A stretch of 64,000 bases of DNA, taken from Corynebacterium kutscheri (GTDB lineage: Bacteria; Actinomycetota; Actinomycetes; Mycobacteriales; Mycobacteriaceae). Position numbers and translations under genes: made by a program. The stretch is from the NCBI RefSeq assembly GCF_000980835.1, contig NZ_CP011312.1:744001-808000 (forward strand), given 5' to 3'. Below, piece by piece: positions 18,621 through 27,897 of the stretch (positions are counted from its first letter, which is position 1; every line of letters begins with the position of its first letter). The notes under the pieces are model-generated. The model saw nothing but the letters and a program-made list of their open reading frames with translations, searched no databases and was not told the DNA's origin.

Positions 18621-20134
18621 AATTTTTTCTCGATTTGAGCAAGTCGAAGACCATCACTATTGGCATTCACCGGTACTTCGGTGATGGTATCGCGGTGCAC
18701 TACAATATTGGGAAGATTATAAAGAGTGTCTGCGGCTGCTTCATCCATAACTATGTCTATAGCCGCACGCATTTTTTCTACGTATTGTGCCTCTGGAGCC
18801 GTATCTGCTTGAGCAAGTGCTTCGCGGAACGTAGGGGAATCATAACCTAAGTAGTAATCAGGGTTAGCAAAAAGATGGGAAATATCGCGAGCTTCCACAT
18901 GGGCGATGACCGACATATCGTAATCATGTCCGCGCAGTACTTTTGCTATCCAGACTGCTGGGAATTCTGTGGATTCAATAGTGACTTTAAAGCCAATGTC
19001 TTCTAGCTGCGAATAAAGAATTTCAGAAGCATTTTGTGCGTAGGGAAGACTAGGTACAGAAATAGTAATGGGGGTGCCCATAGCACCAGCTTCAACCATA
19101 AGCTCACGGGCGCGCTCAGGATTGAAATCGTATTGGCTTTTACCGGAATACCACGCATCAGTGGGCGGCACTGGGGTACCACCGGTATCTACCCCATAAC
19201 CTTCCCAGGTGGTATCGATAATTGCTTGGCGATCAACCCCGTACATTACCGCCTGACGAACACGAAGATCGTTAAAAGGCGCGCGCTTATTGTTCATGCT
19301 GAGTAGTACTTCGCCATTAGTGGTTCCCACATCAATAACTAGCCCGTTCACAGAACTTAACGAATCAATTAACTCTGGTGACTGTAGTGCGAAAGCGATA
19401 TCAATATCGCCGGAACGTACTGCATTAGCAAGCGAAATAGCATCACTGAAATAACGTAGTACTGCCCGTGGAGTTGCTGCCGGAGTAGACCAGTAATCCT
19501 CATTACGGGTTAGAGAAAGGCTTACTCCCTGCGCCCACGTGTTGAGCACATACGGCCCGGTACCAATAGGAGTAGTAGCTAAGTTAGCTACTCCGCCAGG
19601 ACTCATCATTGCCCCAATAGGAGAGGTCATTGACCATAACCAGGCATTTGAGCGCTGTGCGAGAGTTACTTCAAGGGTGTACTCATCGATTACTGTGGTC
19701 TCAGCGACAACATCCATGCCTTTTTTTAAGCCATTTGTCCAGGCATCGGATTTTACTCGGTCAATAGAAAATTTTGCTGACTCAGCATTAAAAGGATCGT
19801 TATTGCTAAAACGGACTCCCTCATTGAGGAAGAAGGTATAACGTAATCCATCCTCAGATATATGCCAGCTTTTAGCTAGCCCGGGAACTAGCTCACCGTT
19901 TTGGTTTGTTGTGACTAATGTTTCATAAATATTGCCTAAAAGAGCCTGTCCGATAGCGGCTCCAGAGGTTGTCGTAAAATCAAGACTTGCTGGTGCAGTA
20001 GATACTCCAACAACTAGTGAAGCGGGATCAGTAGCAGAGAACTCACTGGACTGCGATGCAGTATGACCTGCGCTGCACGAACTTATCAACGCGGTTGTCA
20101 TCATAATTGCGCACAAATGCGATTTACGTGGCAT
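18617..20134 (-). CDS. Peptide/nickel-type substrate-binding lipoprotein
   Basis: A 505-residue SBP_bac_5 family protein. The signal peptide ends in a lipobox I-S-S-C with Cys20 as the lipid-modified residue, so it is anchored outside the membrane. LAKSWHISEDGLRYTFFLNEGVRFSN is replaced here by its near-canonical form early in the mature protein, and MNNKRAPFNDLRVRQAVMYG is the usual mid-protein hinge block. Substrates in the family are di/oligopeptides, nickel or heme; this one cannot be resolved. First gene of the operon running to 15430. Confidence 0.93.
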   Translation of the reverse strand: MPRKSHLCAIMMTTALISSCSAGHTASQSSEFSATDPASLVVGVSTAPASLDFTTTSGAAIGQALLGNIYETLVTTNQNGELVPGLAKSWHISEDGLRYTFFLNEGVRFSNNDPFNAESAKFSIDRVKSDAWTNGLKKGMDVVAETTVIDEYTLEVTLAQRSNAWLWSMTSPIGAMMSPGGVANLATTPIGTGPYVLNTWAQGVSLSLTRNEDYWSTPAATPRAVLRYFSDAISLANAVRSGDIDIAFALQSPELIDSLSSVNGLVIDVGTTNGEVLLSMNNKRAPFNDLRVRQAVMYGVDRQAIIDTTWEGYGVDTGGTPVPPTDAWYSGKSQYDFNPERARELMVEAGAMGTPITISVPSLPYAQNASEILYSQLEDIGFKVTIESTEFPAVWIAKVLRGHDYDMSVIAHVEARDISHLFANPDYYLGYDSPTFREALAQADTAPEAQYVEKMRAAIDIVMDEAAADTLYNLPNIVVHRDTITEVPVNANSDGLRLAQIEKKL

Positions 20135-20203
20135 GAAAGCATGCTAGCGACAAGTGAAATGTTTTGAAAGTCGAAAAAGTAATGGGTGTAAAAATAATTC
20201 AGT

Positions 20204-20209
20204 TACACT
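20204..20209 (+). promoter_or_regulatory. -10 element for the gene at 20216
   Basis: TACACT ends six bases before the GTG start, which suggests a leaderless transcript; no Shine-Dalgarno is visible. Confidence 0.35.
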
Positions 20210-20215
20210 CATCCT

Positions 20216-20725
20216 GTGTCCATTAAGGTACGGTTGTCCGCCTCTGCACTCCTGTGCTCCAAAGCCACAGCAACGTGCATTATTTTTGTAACCCTTACGA
20301 CGGTAGTTTTAGGGGTGCTTCTTTATGCACGTATAGAAAGTACTGGTACATTGCATAAGCTATATACCATAGCCATGGTAGCCCCGATTGTGGGTATTTT
20401 GGTAGCGGTACTGAGTCTCATTATCGGGTGGATAAAAGGCAGGCGTTCGTTAGCAGTTATCAACAATCAGGTATGTATTTCTCATTCGGGTATTTCTTTT
20501 CCACTCGCAGAGCTAGCAGCCATTGCTATTTTTTCTGATAACGGTAGTAGTTTTGTGACGTTTATTCCACAACATCTTGTTACCGAAAATGTTGTTGGGC
20601 TGAAGGATTACACCATAGAGTTTTCTCGGGGAATAAGTCCGCGTCCTTTTGAATTAGCTGATCAAATCAGTGCGCTTGCTCCCGAAGTGCGCATTAATAA
20701 AATTGGTTCACTGCATCGGGGATAA
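20216..20725 (+). CDS. Two-helix membrane protein with small C-terminal domain
   Basis: A 169-residue protein of no recognised function. Two transmembrane helices lie at about 20–38 and 52–70, followed by a basic WIKGRRS stretch and a C-terminal part of about 95 residues predicted to be mostly beta strand, which resembles small PH-like membrane proteins of corynebacteria. It starts with GTG close behind a -10-like box. It is divergent from the ABC operon and ends at a 30-bp palindromic terminator. Confidence 0.7.
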   Translation: MSIKVRLSASALLCSKATATCIIFVTLTTVVLGVLLYARIESTGTLHKLYTIAMVAPIVGILVAVLSLIIGWIKGRRSLAVINNQVCISHSGISFPLAELAAIAIFSDNGSSFVTFIPQHLVTENVVGLKDYTIEFSRGISPRPFELADQISALAPEVRINKIGSLHRG

Positions 20726-20798
20726 TAATTAAGCGAAGCAGGTTAAAAGAAAACAATAGAAAATTTTATTTCTGGTGCCAAGGTGTAATGAAACTAAA

Positions 20799-20828
20799 GG
20801 CTAACCGGGTTTTAAAACCCGGTTAGCC
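20799..20828. terminator. Bidirectional palindromic terminator
   Basis: A perfect 30-bp palindrome (arms 20799–20813 and 20814–20828) with TTTTAAAA at its centre. In RNA the four central bases must form the loop. It lies between the convergent genes ending at 20725 and 20849. Confidence 0.8.
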
Positions 20829-20848
20829 GTTAATATGAGATAAACAAA

Positions 20849-21229
20849 CTATTTTTTCAGCTGGATAATTTGGATTAAATTACCGCAGGTATCATCGAAA
20901 ATAGCAATAATTGCTGGACCGACATCGGTAGGTGGCATGCTGAATTCGACGCCTTTGGCTACGAGCTGCTCATATTCAGCAGTAATATCATCGGAAGCAA
21001 ATTGAGTCAGCGGAATTCCATCAGTTTTAAGTGCAGCAGTAAAAGGCGCAGCCGCAGGGTGTCCTTTAGGCTCTAAAAGTAACTCCATATCATTACCGCT
21101 AGTTAAAGTAAGCCATCGGAAATCACCATTTCGAATATCATCTTTAACCGTGAAACCGAGGGTAGTGGTGTAGAAATCATGGGCATGGTCGAGATCATCG
21201 ACAAAAACAGAAGCAATATAAATGCGCAT
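20849..21229 (-). CDS. VOC (glyoxalase-fold) family protein
   Basis: A 126-residue VOC superfamily protein with the paired beta-alpha-beta-beta-beta modules. Recognisable are YIASVFVDDLDHAHDFYTTTLGF at the start and DDTCGNLIQIIQL at the end. Members include metal-dependent lyases, dioxygenases and resistance proteins; the reaction here is unknown. It lies 17 bp downstream of a luciferase-like oxidoreductase and is probably co-transcribed with it. Confidence 0.87.
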   Translation of the reverse strand: MRIYIASVFVDDLDHAHDFYTTTLGFTVKDDIRNGDFRWLTLTSGNDMELLLEPKGHPAAAPFTAALKTDGIPLTQFASDDITAEYEQLVAKGVEFSMPPTDVGPAIIAIFDDTCGNLIQIIQLKK

Positions 21230-21246
21230 AATGGTGGTTCCTTTTA

Positions 21247-22239
21247 TTAATCTTGCTCTCGAGCGTGGGCGAGAATTTCTAAACCACGCATGGTTTGCTG
21301 CCAGCTTGGAGCACGAAGTGAAATCATTAGTTCATCCGCTTGTGCGGTGTGGCTGAAATCTGTGAGATACTGCCACACTCTTTCACCGGTTCCTACCGCA
21401 GTGTAGCGCATCATATCAAGTACTTGCCGAGCTTGATAGGTCTGCATAACATGATCTAATTGGGTATCGCTAATACGTTGACCTTGACGCACTAGCATGT
21501 TACGCACCCAGCGACGTTGGTTCTCGGTGCGCTGAGCAAAGGCAGCTTCATTAGTATCTGCAGCAGTGACATTGACTGCGGCAATCACGTAAGGCTTGGC
21601 TAGTGTTTGCGAAGGTTGGAAATTTTTGCGATACAGTGTCACTGCCTCTTCTAACTGCGCTGGGGCAAAATGTGAGGCGAAAGAATAAGGTAGCCCTAGT
21701 TGTGCTGCTAGCGTAGCACCGAAGGTAGAAGAGCCAAGAATATAAAGCGGTACTTGAGTACCTGCGCCAGGAATAGCGCGTACACCAGGAATTATCGATT
21801 CATCGGCAAGATACTTTTGTAATTCGATAACATCTTGTGGGAAAGAGTCAGCAGCGTGTGGAGCTCGTCGTAACGCTTTACCAAGCGTATTTTGATCGGT
21901 TCCGGGTGCACGACCTAAACCAAGATCAATACGATCACCATACATTTCCGCCAAGGTACCGAATTGTTCAGCTACCGTATAGGGAGAGTGATTAGGCAAC
22001 ATCACTCCGCCGGCACCTAGGCGAATACGCGAAGTATGTGCACCGACGTGAGCAATCAGAAGTGCCGGAGCGGAAGAAGAAATACTGGGCATGTTGTGGT
22101 GCTCGGCATACCAGATGCGGTGAAAATCTAATTCCTCTGCCCGCTGGGCAAGTTCAACTGACCTGGAAAAGCTCATTCCAGGTCGTTCATTATTAAAAAT
22201 TGTGGCGAAATCAAGAATGGATAAAGGCGTAGCCTTCAT
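21247..22239 (-). CDS. LLM-class flavin-dependent oxidoreductase
   Basis: A 330-residue bacterial-luciferase-like monooxygenase of the MsnO8 group. The block RIWYAEHHNMPSISSSAPALL near residue 41, RIRLGAGGVMLPNHSPYTVAEQFGTLAEMYGDRIDLGLGRAPG (split here over two motifs) and YILGSSTFGATLAAQLGLPYSFA-type strand are family signatures. It uses reduced FMN and oxygen; the substrate is not predictable. Starts 30 bp after brnQ on the same strand, so read-through from brnQ is possible. Confidence 0.88.
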   Translation of the reverse strand: MKATPLSILDFATIFNNERPGMSFSRSVELAQRAEELDFHRIWYAEHHNMPSISSSAPALLIAHVGAHTSRIRLGAGGVMLPNHSPYTVAEQFGTLAEMYGDRIDLGLGRAPGTDQNTLGKALRRAPHAADSFPQDVIELQKYLADESIIPGVRAIPGAGTQVPLYILGSSTFGATLAAQLGLPYSFASHFAPAQLEEAVTLYRKNFQPSQTLAKPYVIAAVNVTAADTNEAAFAQRTENQRRWVRNMLVRQGQRISDTQLDHVMQTYQARQVLDMMRYTAVGTGERVWQYLTDFSHTAQADELMISLRAPSWQQTMRGLEILAHAREQD

Positions 22240-22269
22240 GTGGTGCCCCTTGAATTGGTTGTTAGTTAC

Positions 22270-23589
22270 TTAGACCGCAACCGATTCAGCAATAGAAATA
22301 TTCCTTCTCGCGAATGCATCGATGGTGTAACCAATGATAAAAGCAACCAGCGTTGGAACAAGCCAACCGAAACCGTCGGCAGCTAGCGGCAACCAGTCCA
22401 ATACCGCAGGAGCAAAAGCGGAAATAGTGGAAATAATCGTAGCTGTCCATACGCTGAGCCTAAAGCCCCATAAAACTGGGATAGTCTTTACCGCAGTTTC
22501 AAAGATAATGATTGCGATCACGGTGATAGCAATGGGGTAAATTGCGCCGATAACTGGTGCAGCCATGGATAAAACAGCATTGAGCCCAGCAGAAGCAATA
22601 AGGAAGGAGCAAATGCCAAATCCGAAAAGCCAGTTGCGATAAGAGATTGCTGGTACCAGGCGGTGGAAAAATTCACTGGTCGCAGCTAATAAACCGACAG
22701 CAGTGGTGACACAAGCCAATAGTACGATCAAGCCAAAGATAACCTGACCGCTTGCCCCTAGGGTGATGCGTGAGGCATCAGTAAGAAGAGCTGCGCCATC
22801 AGAATAATCCTGGCTACCTGGAAGCCAATGACCGATAAGGCCTAAACCAATGTAGATAACCCCGAGTAAACCACCAGCAAGAGCACCAGTTGCACCTACT
22901 CGCTTCACCATAGACCGACCCAGTGGAATACCTTGGTTTAAAAAGGCAGAGACAATGATAATGCCATAGGCTAGCGCAGCCAAAGAATCCATGGTCATAT
23001 AGCCTTCAAGCAGACCCATGGTTAATGGTGAATCAGCGTAAGTATCTGTTGCCGGTGAGGAAACATGTGGCAATTTGATAACAGAAACAACAATAAGTAG
23101 AAGCAGCAGAATTAATAACACCGGGGTAAGGATTTTACCTAGGCGATCAACAAGACTTGATGGATTCAAGGATAAAAGAACACTGCCACCAAAAAAGATT
23201 GCGTTAAAAATAGCACTAGCAAGTGTGGAATCAACGCCAAAAATAGGAGAGACGGCCGTCGAAAAGCTTACTGCGCCTGTGCGCGGTAAAGCATAGAAAG
23301 CACCGATAGAAAGATAGACAACACAGGCGAAACCGGTAGCAAAGATAACACCACCGCGCGCGCCAAGATCACGAATATCTCTACCGGTAAGAGCCACTGC
23401 AATAATTGCAATCACTGGTAAAGCTACACCTGTGAGCAAAAAACCTATGATGGCCTGGGAGAAATTTTCTCCGGAACCGGAGCCGAGCATAGGTGGGAAA
23501 ATTAGATTTCCCGCTCCGAAGAACATAGAAAACAGCAAGAAGCTTGTAGAAAGAAAAGCAACGAGCTGGTTCTTCCTGGTTGATTGCAT
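22270..23589 (-). CDS. brnQ: Branched-chain amino acid:Na+ symporter BrnQ
   Basis: A 439-residue membrane protein of the LIVCS family with about twelve hydrophobic helices. The N-terminal LLFSMFFGAGNLIFPPMLG motif and the RTGAVSFSTAVSPIF block are diagnostic. It imports leucine, isoleucine and valine with sodium. The gene starts with AGGAGATCC upstream. Its 328-bp upstream gap has no gene and probably holds the promoter. Confidence 0.95.
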   Translation of the reverse strand: MQSTRKNQLVAFLSTSFLLFSMFFGAGNLIFPPMLGSGSGENFSQAIIGFLLTGVALPVIAIIAVALTGRDIRDLGARGGVIFATGFACVVYLSIGAFYALPRTGAVSFSTAVSPIFGVDSTLASAIFNAIFFGGSVLLSLNPSSLVDRLGKILTPVLLILLLLLIVVSVIKLPHVSSPATDTYADSPLTMGLLEGYMTMDSLAALAYGIIIVSAFLNQGIPLGRSMVKRVGATGALAGGLLGVIYIGLGLIGHWLPGSQDYSDGAALLTDASRITLGASGQVIFGLIVLLACVTTAVGLLAATSEFFHRLVPAISYRNWLFGFGICSFLIASAGLNAVLSMAAPVIGAIYPIAITVIAIIIFETAVKTIPVLWGFRLSVWTATIISTISAFAPAVLDWLPLAADGFGWLVPTLVAFIIGYTIDAFARRNISIAESVAV

Positions 23590-23917
23590 AGGATCTCCTC
23601 TATTTGAGCTTTTATCCCTTGTACATTACTGCACAAGTGCACTCATTTTAGATATCACTTCTTCTACTATGAGGCCTAAGGTGACAAAATGAGGACAGAT
23701 GCAATGCGTGCTGTGATCGCTAAAATAGCATTATCATCCACTGTGACCTTGGATTTTTACGGAAAATATTTCTGGCATTTTTATTCCTGATAAGCCTTAG
23801 AAAATTGATCTATATCAAAAATATGCCGGCTTGTGATCCTCAGCGAATTTTAATGAAAACGGAGATATGCGCTCTGATACATCAGTAAAACTTTGAGAAG
23901 AAGAAAGCTTCGCTATT
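23590..23917. other. Gene-free stretch upstream of brnQ
   Basis: 328 bp between brnQ and the ABC exporter stop. It contains TGCAC-AA-GTGCA near 23632–23643, which could be an operator for a brnQ regulator such as Lrp, but there is no independent support. No ORF, RNA gene or clear terminator was found. Confidence 0.4.
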
Positions 23918-25765
23918 TTATACGCTAAAACCGAATTTCTTGAGCCGCTGTTTATTAGCTTCATTGGTGTCTTTAGTCAGTGCTAATAATTCAGAATAAA
24001 TACCGCCTGAGGTAGCAAGTTCAGCCGGCGACCCGATCTCATCGACATGTCCATTACGCAAAGTAATAATGGTATCGACATTTGCAATGGTAGATAAACG
24101 GTGCGCAATAATCAGAGTAGTACGGCCTTTCATTAATTCTTCTAGGCCCGCTTGAACTGCAATTTCTGCTTTGGTATCCAATGCAGAAGTTGCCTCGTCC
24201 AACACGAGCACTGGAGCATCCTTTAACATGGCACGCGCTACCGCGATACGTTGTTTTTGTCCACCAGAAAGACGCAGACCACGTTCCCCAATGAGAGTGT
24301 CATAACCATCGCTAAAGCTCATAATAAAATCATGGGCATTAGCTTTTTTAGCTACCGCAATAACTTCTTTTAATGAAGCAGAAGGTCGAGCGTAGGCGAT
24401 ATTTTCTCGGATTGTTCCGGAAAATAGGGAAGACTCTTGGAAGACAACGCCGACTGAAGCACGAAGTTCTTCTGCGGAAACCTCGGTGGTGTTATGGCCA
24501 GCAACTGTGAGCGTGCCAGCGGTGGGACGATATAACCCTAAAATTAGATTGACGATTGTAGATTTCCCACCACCAGATTCACCTACTAGTGCGATTTTTT
24601 CACCCCGACGAGCGCTTAATGAAACTTCATGTAACACATCCTCGCCGGCATCATAAGAAAAGGAAACTCGGTCAAGATCAAGCATAGGCGTGCCGTCGAT
24701 AGGCGTTAAAGCTTTGATTTCTTCAAGATGAATATCCGGTAGACGTGCTGCTTTAGTGGCTGCAACTAATTGAGGATTGACCGTGTTTTCTAATTCTTTT
24801 TCCATAACCTCGAAATAATCTTTTGAGCCAGCAATTGCTCGCTGAGTAGTATCAACAACCCAGCTCATCATGGTCATTGGAACGCGAACCATATTGACGA
24901 TTTGGATGAGTAATACAAGATCACCAAGGCTGAAATAACCATAAAGCGTGCGATAAAAAAGAATCAGATAAATAAGGAAGAAAATGACATCCATGATGCC
25001 GGTACGCACACTATCCATCAGGTGCCACCACCGTGATTGTTTGCGGGTAAAGCGAATAGTAGCAGTGTAATGCTGGGAGAAACTTGCTAGTTCACGCAGT
25101 TCACTGACAAAGCTTTTTACCACTTTGACTTGACTAATAACCTCAGCAAAACGACCACCGGCAAGATCGATGTGCTCATTTTTCTTCCCCTCGATGTTTT
25201 GCCACCGCTTGCTAGTTAACGAAGTCAGCCACATATAGATCGGAATAATGATGATCAAAGCCAATGCTAACGGCCAGTAGTACCAGGCTGATACCCCGAG
25301 ACAAGCAACCAGGGTGATAATCATTGGGAAAAAGTTATTTGATATAGATTGCAGTGTTTGGGTAATCGAGCTAATCGAACGATCGAGCCTGGAAATAATT
25401 GTGCCAGTAACCTGATTATCAAAATACCGTTGTGGCATACCAAGCAACTGTGCGTAGTAGCGAGTAGAAAGGATCTGACGCATTTTTGTGCTCATGACAT
25501 CGCCGATATAACCGCCAATATTGGAGGCTATGGTGTTGGTTAAACCAACAATAAGCAAAATAATGGCAAGCCAAATAATTTTTGTAGTGGCATCGCCAAT
25601 ATCTGTTTGTTCGCTGATGGTGGCAACAATGGTGTCAGTAGCTGAGCGCAGTACAAAAGGAGTAATAAGCGAGAGGATTGAAATAAGTACGGCGGAAACA
25701 ATAATGCCAAGATAATAGGGCCATAAAGTTGACGCACTGCGCAGGATGCGAGCAATAGCATTCAT
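23918..25765 (-). CDS. ABC exporter, fused permease and ATPase (half-transporter)
   Basis: A 615-residue type IV ABC transporter. Residues 1–about 310 hold six transmembrane helices; the ATPase domain follows, with Walker A GESGGGKST, signature LSGGQKQR, Walker B VLVLDEATSALD and the H-loop IIAHRLSTI. It should work as a homodimer, exporting lipids, drugs or peptides; there is no neighbour to suggest which. No second half-transporter gene is adjacent. Confidence 0.93.
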   Translation of the reverse strand: MNAIARILRSASTLWPYYLGIIVSAVLISILSLITPFVLRSATDTIVATISEQTDIGDATTKIIWLAIILLIVGLTNTIASNIGGYIGDVMSTKMRQILSTRYYAQLLGMPQRYFDNQVTGTIISRLDRSISSITQTLQSISNNFFPMIITLVACLGVSAWYYWPLALALIIIIPIYMWLTSLTSKRWQNIEGKKNEHIDLAGGRFAEVISQVKVVKSFVSELRELASFSQHYTATIRFTRKQSRWWHLMDSVRTGIMDVIFFLIYLILFYRTLYGYFSLGDLVLLIQIVNMVRVPMTMMSWVVDTTQRAIAGSKDYFEVMEKELENTVNPQLVAATKAARLPDIHLEEIKALTPIDGTPMLDLDRVSFSYDAGEDVLHEVSLSARRGEKIALVGESGGGKSTIVNLILGLYRPTAGTLTVAGHNTTEVSAEELRASVGVVFQESSLFSGTIRENIAYARPSASLKEVIAVAKKANAHDFIMSFSDGYDTLIGERGLRLSGGQKQRIAVARAMLKDAPVLVLDEATSALDTKAEIAVQAGLEELMKGRTTLIIAHRLSTIANVDTIITLRNGHVDEIGSPAELATSGGIYSELLALTKDTNEANKQRLKKFGFSV

Positions 25766-25918
25766 AAGGTGGTGAGCTTCCTTATTGCAATAAAGAGAAT
25801 GGTGGTTTGGAAATGTCCAAATTCTTACACATATTCAGCTTATGGGTAGAATCAGGAAGTTAGGATTCGCACTGAACGCGATGCAGTTTGGTTGATCATA
25901 GAATTTGATGGGAGAACC

Positions 25919-26434
25919 ATGAACACTACGCGCTATATAACCATAGGTAGCGCTTTCGTTACTGTAGCGTTGGCGCTTTCTGCCTGTGGCGGTTCCGATG
26001 CTCATGATCAGGCACTGGAATCTATTACCGTAGCACCTACTACTTCCGCGAATGCTGGTTTTGAAGCGCAAGAAGTAGCACCAATTATCGCTACCTCGTT
26101 ACGCGAACGAACAGTTGATACCGGCCTTAATGTCGAATACGAACTACAAACTACTGCTTATAACTCACAGGGAAGCGGCTCGGTTGTTTATGTGCTTATC
26201 CATAATCTTAATGACGTTGCCCTACCAGTTGAAGCTTTAGGAACTCCAAAACTAAAGGTTAATGGCAATGAGGTTTCCGGTGTAGAAGCCGGCACAGTTT
26301 CGCTCGATCTACCACTAGCTCCTCATGCATCAACAAACTTGGCTTATGCTTTTAGTACTAATTACTCCAATTTATGGAATGCAGAATTTACCATTGGAAA
26401 TGTTACCTTCCAAGGGAATCTGAGCTCTATTTAA
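25919..26434 (+). CDS. Small lipoprotein of unknown function
   Basis: A 171-residue secreted lipoprotein. The signal peptide ends in the lipobox LSAC with Cys23, followed by a short Ser/Asp-rich linker and a beta-rich domain (about 70–171) resembling the DUF4352-type immunoglobulin fold, judged by alternating strands such as GSGSVVYVLIHNLNDVALPVEA. ATG 25919 is chosen over 25892 because it begins the signal peptide directly; GGGAGA precedes it. Function unknown. Confidence 0.8.
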   Translation: MNTTRYITIGSAFVTVALALSACGGSDAHDQALESITVAPTTSANAGFEAQEVAPIIATSLRERTVDTGLNVEYELQTTAYNSQGSGSVVYVLIHNLNDVALPVEALGTPKLKVNGNEVSGVEAGTVSLDLPLAPHASTNLAYAFSTNYSNLWNAEFTIGNVTFQGNLSSI

Positions 26435-26471
26435 TAAGTCGTCTTAATAAGTCATCGTGGGTGCCTGATTG

Positions 26472-26499
26472 TTGGGAAGATAGTTACGCCAGTTAGGCT
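26472..26499 (+). promoter_or_regulatory. Promoter of idi
   Basis: TTGGGA (26472–26477) and TAGGCT (26494–26499) are separated by 16 bp. The -10 ends eight bases before the idi ATG, which suggests a leaderless or nearly leaderless mRNA. Confidence 0.5.
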
Positions 26500-26507
26500 T
26501 AGTAGCC

Positions 26508-27050
26508 ATGACAACAGAGCTCGTCGTTATTGTTGATGATGAGGGGAATCCAGTAGGCACCCAACCGAAGCATTTAGTGCATACTGGTGACACCCCGTTA
26601 CATCTTGCTTTCTCCTGTTATGTGCTCTCTTTAGACGGCGAGCTGCTCATTACCCGGCGCGCATTACATAAACTTACTTGGCCGGGTGTGTGGACTAATT
26701 CTGCATGCGGGCATTTGCAACCTGGGGAACGCGCTATTGATGCGCTTAAACGAAGAGTTCCTCATGAAATTGGCGTGGATCCCGCGCGACTACACGATAT
26801 TGATGTGGTGTTGCCAGATTTTCGTTATTACGCTACCGATTCACGAGGTATCGTCGAAAATGAGCTGTGTCCGGTATTTATTGCTCGAATAGACACCAAA
26901 GAGATTAATCCAGCAACAACTGAAGTGGACTCATTTTTTTGGGCAGCACCACAGGCTGTGTATGCAGCAGTTGATGCTACTCCATCTGTATTTAGCCCAT
27001 GGATGGTTAAACAACTGGGTCAGGAAAAGCTGCGGCGAGCGCTGGGATAA
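26508..27050 (+). CDS. idi: Isopentenyl-diphosphate delta-isomerase, type I
   Basis: A 180-residue Nudix-fold enzyme that interconverts isopentenyl and dimethylallyl diphosphate for isoprenoid and menaquinone synthesis. The catalytic cysteine is in NSACGH (C67) and the acid pair in the ENELCP motif (117–119). The TWPGVWTNSACGHLQPGE region is the family hallmark. The 3' end overlaps the convergent kinase gene by 44 bp. Confidence 0.96.
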   Translation: MTTELVVIVDDEGNPVGTQPKHLVHTGDTPLHLAFSCYVLSLDGELLITRRALHKLTWPGVWTNSACGHLQPGERAIDALKRRVPHEIGVDPARLHDIDVVLPDFRYYATDSRGIVENELCPVFIARIDTKEINPATTEVDSFFWAAPQAVYAAVDATPSVFSPWMVKQLGQEKLRRALG

Positions 27051-27897
27051 AACGACCGCTATTAATAGCTTTTGTGACCCATTCTGGGCGGTGATTGTGT
27101 TCATAAACGACTTCATAAAGGAATCGATCAATAAGATAAGCGTTAAGTAGTTCTGGCTTATCGACGTCAGGGATCGCCACATTAATATCTGCGTAGTGAA
27201 AGGAACGGATAAGCCCAGCAATATCACGTAGTGGGGAATCGAAGTGATGCGCACTAGCAGCACCAGGTTCGCCTTCAAAGTCAATGATGAAAAAGCCGGT
27301 GTCGTTTTTTAGGATTTGTCCAAGGTGGAGGTCACCATGAATGCGGGTGGTAGTAATGGTGCTAAAGCTACGCTCACAGTAGTCATAAACGTGGTGGGCA
27401 CTATCGCGGAATTTTTCTAATGTAGGTAGTTGGGTAGTAAAGTCGTCGAAACGTTGTCGCCAATTGGCTGCAATGGCAGTGATAGCTTTCTCTTTTACCC
27501 CGAAAGCATTATGAAGGTCTTTATGCACACTTGCTACTGCATGCCACAGGTGAGTAATTTCACTGTTGGTTAAGTTATCCGCGATACGCCAACAATCGGC
27601 AGCGTGATCGATAAAACGAGTAATAACAGCAAGGGTATGACTGTCATCACTGATCCAACCGAGAACTTCAGCAGTATAAGCATGAATATGCCGGCCTAGC
27701 TCAACTTCTGGGGAAAGCCCAGGAATTGCGGTGGCATAGACTTTCCACAGTGTATCGCCGATACGGTAAGAAGAGTTGGTTTGTTCTCCACAAAGAGCTA
27801 CGATCTCGTGATCTAATAGGGATTCGAGATCAATTGAACCATGCAGAGTATATGGTGATGAACCATTGAGTACACTCAAGATAAAATCGCTACTCAC
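27007..27897 (-). CDS. Short maltokinase-like phosphotransferase
   Basis: A 296-residue protein with an aminoglycoside-phosphotransferase fold. The catalytic loop is TRIHGDLHLGQIL and the metal-binding loop is IIDFEGEPGA, exactly the forms seen in actinobacterial maltokinase (Pep2/Mak). Mycobacterial maltokinase is about 455 residues, so the N-terminal cap is missing or reduced. GTG 27897 overlaps the upstream esterase stop (GTGA), so translation is coupled. treS, its usual partner, is not nearby. Maltose-1-phosphate formation is likely by family but unproven. Confidence 0.75.
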   Translation of the reverse strand: MSSDFILSVLNGSSPYTLHGSIDLESLLDHEIVALCGEQTNSSYRIGDTLWKVYATAIPGLSPEVELGRHIHAYTAEVLGWISDDSHTLAVITRFIDHAADCWRIADNLTNSEITHLWHAVASVHKDLHNAFGVKEKAITAIAANWRQRFDDFTTQLPTLEKFRDSAHHVYDYCERSFSTITTTRIHGDLHLGQILKNDTGFFIIDFEGEPGAASAHHFDSPLRDIAGLIRSFHYADINVAIPDVDKPELLNAYLIDRFLYEVVYEHNHRPEWVTKAINSGRFIPALAAAFPDPVV

